From Urbifossiella limnaea (lineage in GTDB: Bacteria > Planctomycetota > Planctomycetia > Gemmatales > Gemmataceae), in NCBI RefSeq assembly GCF_007747215.1, contig NZ_CP036273.1:6556322-6620321 (forward strand): 64,000 nucleotides of DNA, read 5' to 3'. This document shows positions 63,335 through 64,000 of the stretch, piece after piece. Both the position numbers and the translations under genes were made by a program. The notes under the pieces were generated by a model, which was not told the DNA's origin, ran no database searches, and saw only the letters and a program-made list of their open reading frames with translations. Within the stretch, counting starts at the first letter, position 1. Each line of letters starts with the position of its first letter.

Positions 63335-64000
63335 GTGGTGCGACCCGACTTCGCGCTGAACCGCCGGGCGTTCCTCGGCCGCTACGCCGGCGCCCTCGGC
63401 CCGCTCGCGCTGGCGAGCCTCGCGGCCGACGCGCACGCCGACCCGCTGGCGCCGAAGCGGCCGCACCACGCCGCGAAGGCGAAGGCCGTCATCTGCCTGT
63501 TCCAGCACGGCGGCCCGAGCCAGATGGACCTGTTCGACCCGAAGCCCGAACTCACGCGCCGCAACGGCCAGCCGCACCCGGAGAAGCTGGAAGTCCACTT
63601 CCACACGCAGCAGGGGAAGCTGCTCGCGTCGCCGTTCCGGTTCGCGCGGCGCGGCAACGTCGGCGTCGAGTTGTCGGAACTGCTGCCGCACACCGCCGGC
63701 ATCGTGGACGACATCACGCTCGTGCGCTCGATGACGACCGACTCGGTGGACCACGAGGCGGCGCTGCGGGTGATCCACTCGGGCAAAATCTTCGCCGGCC
63801 GGCCGGCGTGGGGGTCGTGGGTGCTGTACGGCCTCGGCACGGAGCGGAAGGAGCTGCCCGCCTACGTCGTGCTCGGCGACCCGGGCGGGCTGCCGGTGGA
63901 CGGCACGAACAACTGGTCGAGCGGCTTCCTGCCGGCGGTCTACCAGGGGACGCCGTTCCGCGCCGCGGGCACGCCGGTGGCGCACCTCGCCACCCCCGCC
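63335..64000 (+). CDS. DUF1501 family protein, 3' end cut off by the window
   Basis: 222 codons from GTG 63335 to the window edge; GTG 63338 is the alternative start. The signal contains LNRRAFLGRYAGALGPLAL (RRAFL, Tat-type). VICLFQHGGPSQMDLFDPKPEL is the family metal-site motif, and the ATLHPH-type His regions seen in other members begin with VDHEAALRVIHSGK. It is coupled to the DUF1549/DUF1553 gene by 8 bp. The C-terminal half is not visible. Confidence 0.88.
   Translation, partial: MVRPDFALNRRAFLGRYAGALGPLALASLAADAHADPLAPKRPHHAAKAKAVICLFQHGGPSQMDLFDPKPELTRRNGQPHPEKLEVHFHTQQGKLLASPFRFARRGNVGVELSELLPHTAGIVDDITLVRSMTTDSVDHEAALRVIHSGKIFAGRPAWGSWVLYGLGTERKELPAYVVLGDPGGLPVDGTNNWSSGFLPAVYQGTPFRAAGTPVAHLATPA

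Overview
This is a 64 kb GC-rich window, roughly 70% GC by eye, from a planctomycete, most likely family Gemmataceae. The evidence is the gene content. There are six DUF1501 proteins and three DUF1549/DUF1553 proteins (two with a cytochrome-type cysteine/histidine motif near the N-terminus or mid-protein). There is also a DUF1559 pilin-like protein, an ECF sigma factor with a membrane-anchored C-terminal extension, a PASTA-less Ser/Thr kinase with leucine-rich-repeat-like modules, and a large cadherin/PKD surface protein carrying an LEPR-type N-terminal tag. Shine-Dalgarno sequences are mostly absent. No rRNA, tRNA, CRISPR array, phage module or transposase was found.

Layout. 0-8.4 kb: a partial M20 peptidase, a very large alanine-rich membrane-anchored protein, then small enzymes (HD hydrolase, zinc-ribbon membrane protein, YkgJ-type Cys-cluster protein, secreted glycerophosphodiesterase). 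8.45-11.13 kb: two genes that look accessory, a SAP-domain protein ending in a PD-(D/E)XK (FokI-like) nuclease domain and a lower-GC secreted protein. 11.1-16.6 kb: an acyltransferase/ACP/AMP-ligase fusion, a BFD-like [2Fe-2S] protein, a PQQ-propeller protein and a DUF1559 protein. 16.8-18.8 kb: a HemW-like radical SAM protein followed by a GcvH-like lipoyl protein, separated by a perfect 36-bp inverted repeat. 19.1-22.9 kb: a DUF1549/DUF1553-DUF1501 operon. 23.1-25 kb: pth and the L25 ribosomal protein gene. 25-29.6 kb: a membrane-extended ECF sigma factor and an ECF42-type cassette (sigma, DGPF/YciI protein, VOC protein, small secreted protein).

29.6-36 kb holds a lactonase-like protein, a second DUF1501 gene, hydrolases, a decayed MBL-fold gene, thioredoxin, a HbpS/GlcG-like protein, a DinB-like protein, a DUF2721 protein and a cupin. 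36-44.3 kb: a kinase, an M14 carboxypeptidase, a PQQ-like propeller, queA and two small exported proteins. 44.4-50.4 kb: an esterase, then a 1225-residue LamG/cytochrome/DUF1549/DUF1553 protein coupled to DUF1501. 50.5-64 kb: the cadherin/PKD protein, a ceramidase-type protein, two tandem DUF1501 genes, an MFS transporter, an enolase-superfamily enzyme, and a third DUF1549/DUF1553-DUF1501 operon that runs off the end.

The second theme is intergenic palindromes. At least five kinds of long, often perfect, inverted repeats fill the gaps between genes, and several kinds recur within this window. Two unrelated 36-bp perfect inverted repeats share a loop motif and sit within 10 bp of start codons. 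The best candidates for something undescribed are the SAP-nuclease protein, the radical-SAM/lipoyl-protein pair, the operator-like 18-bp repeats at 16.7 kb and these palindrome families.
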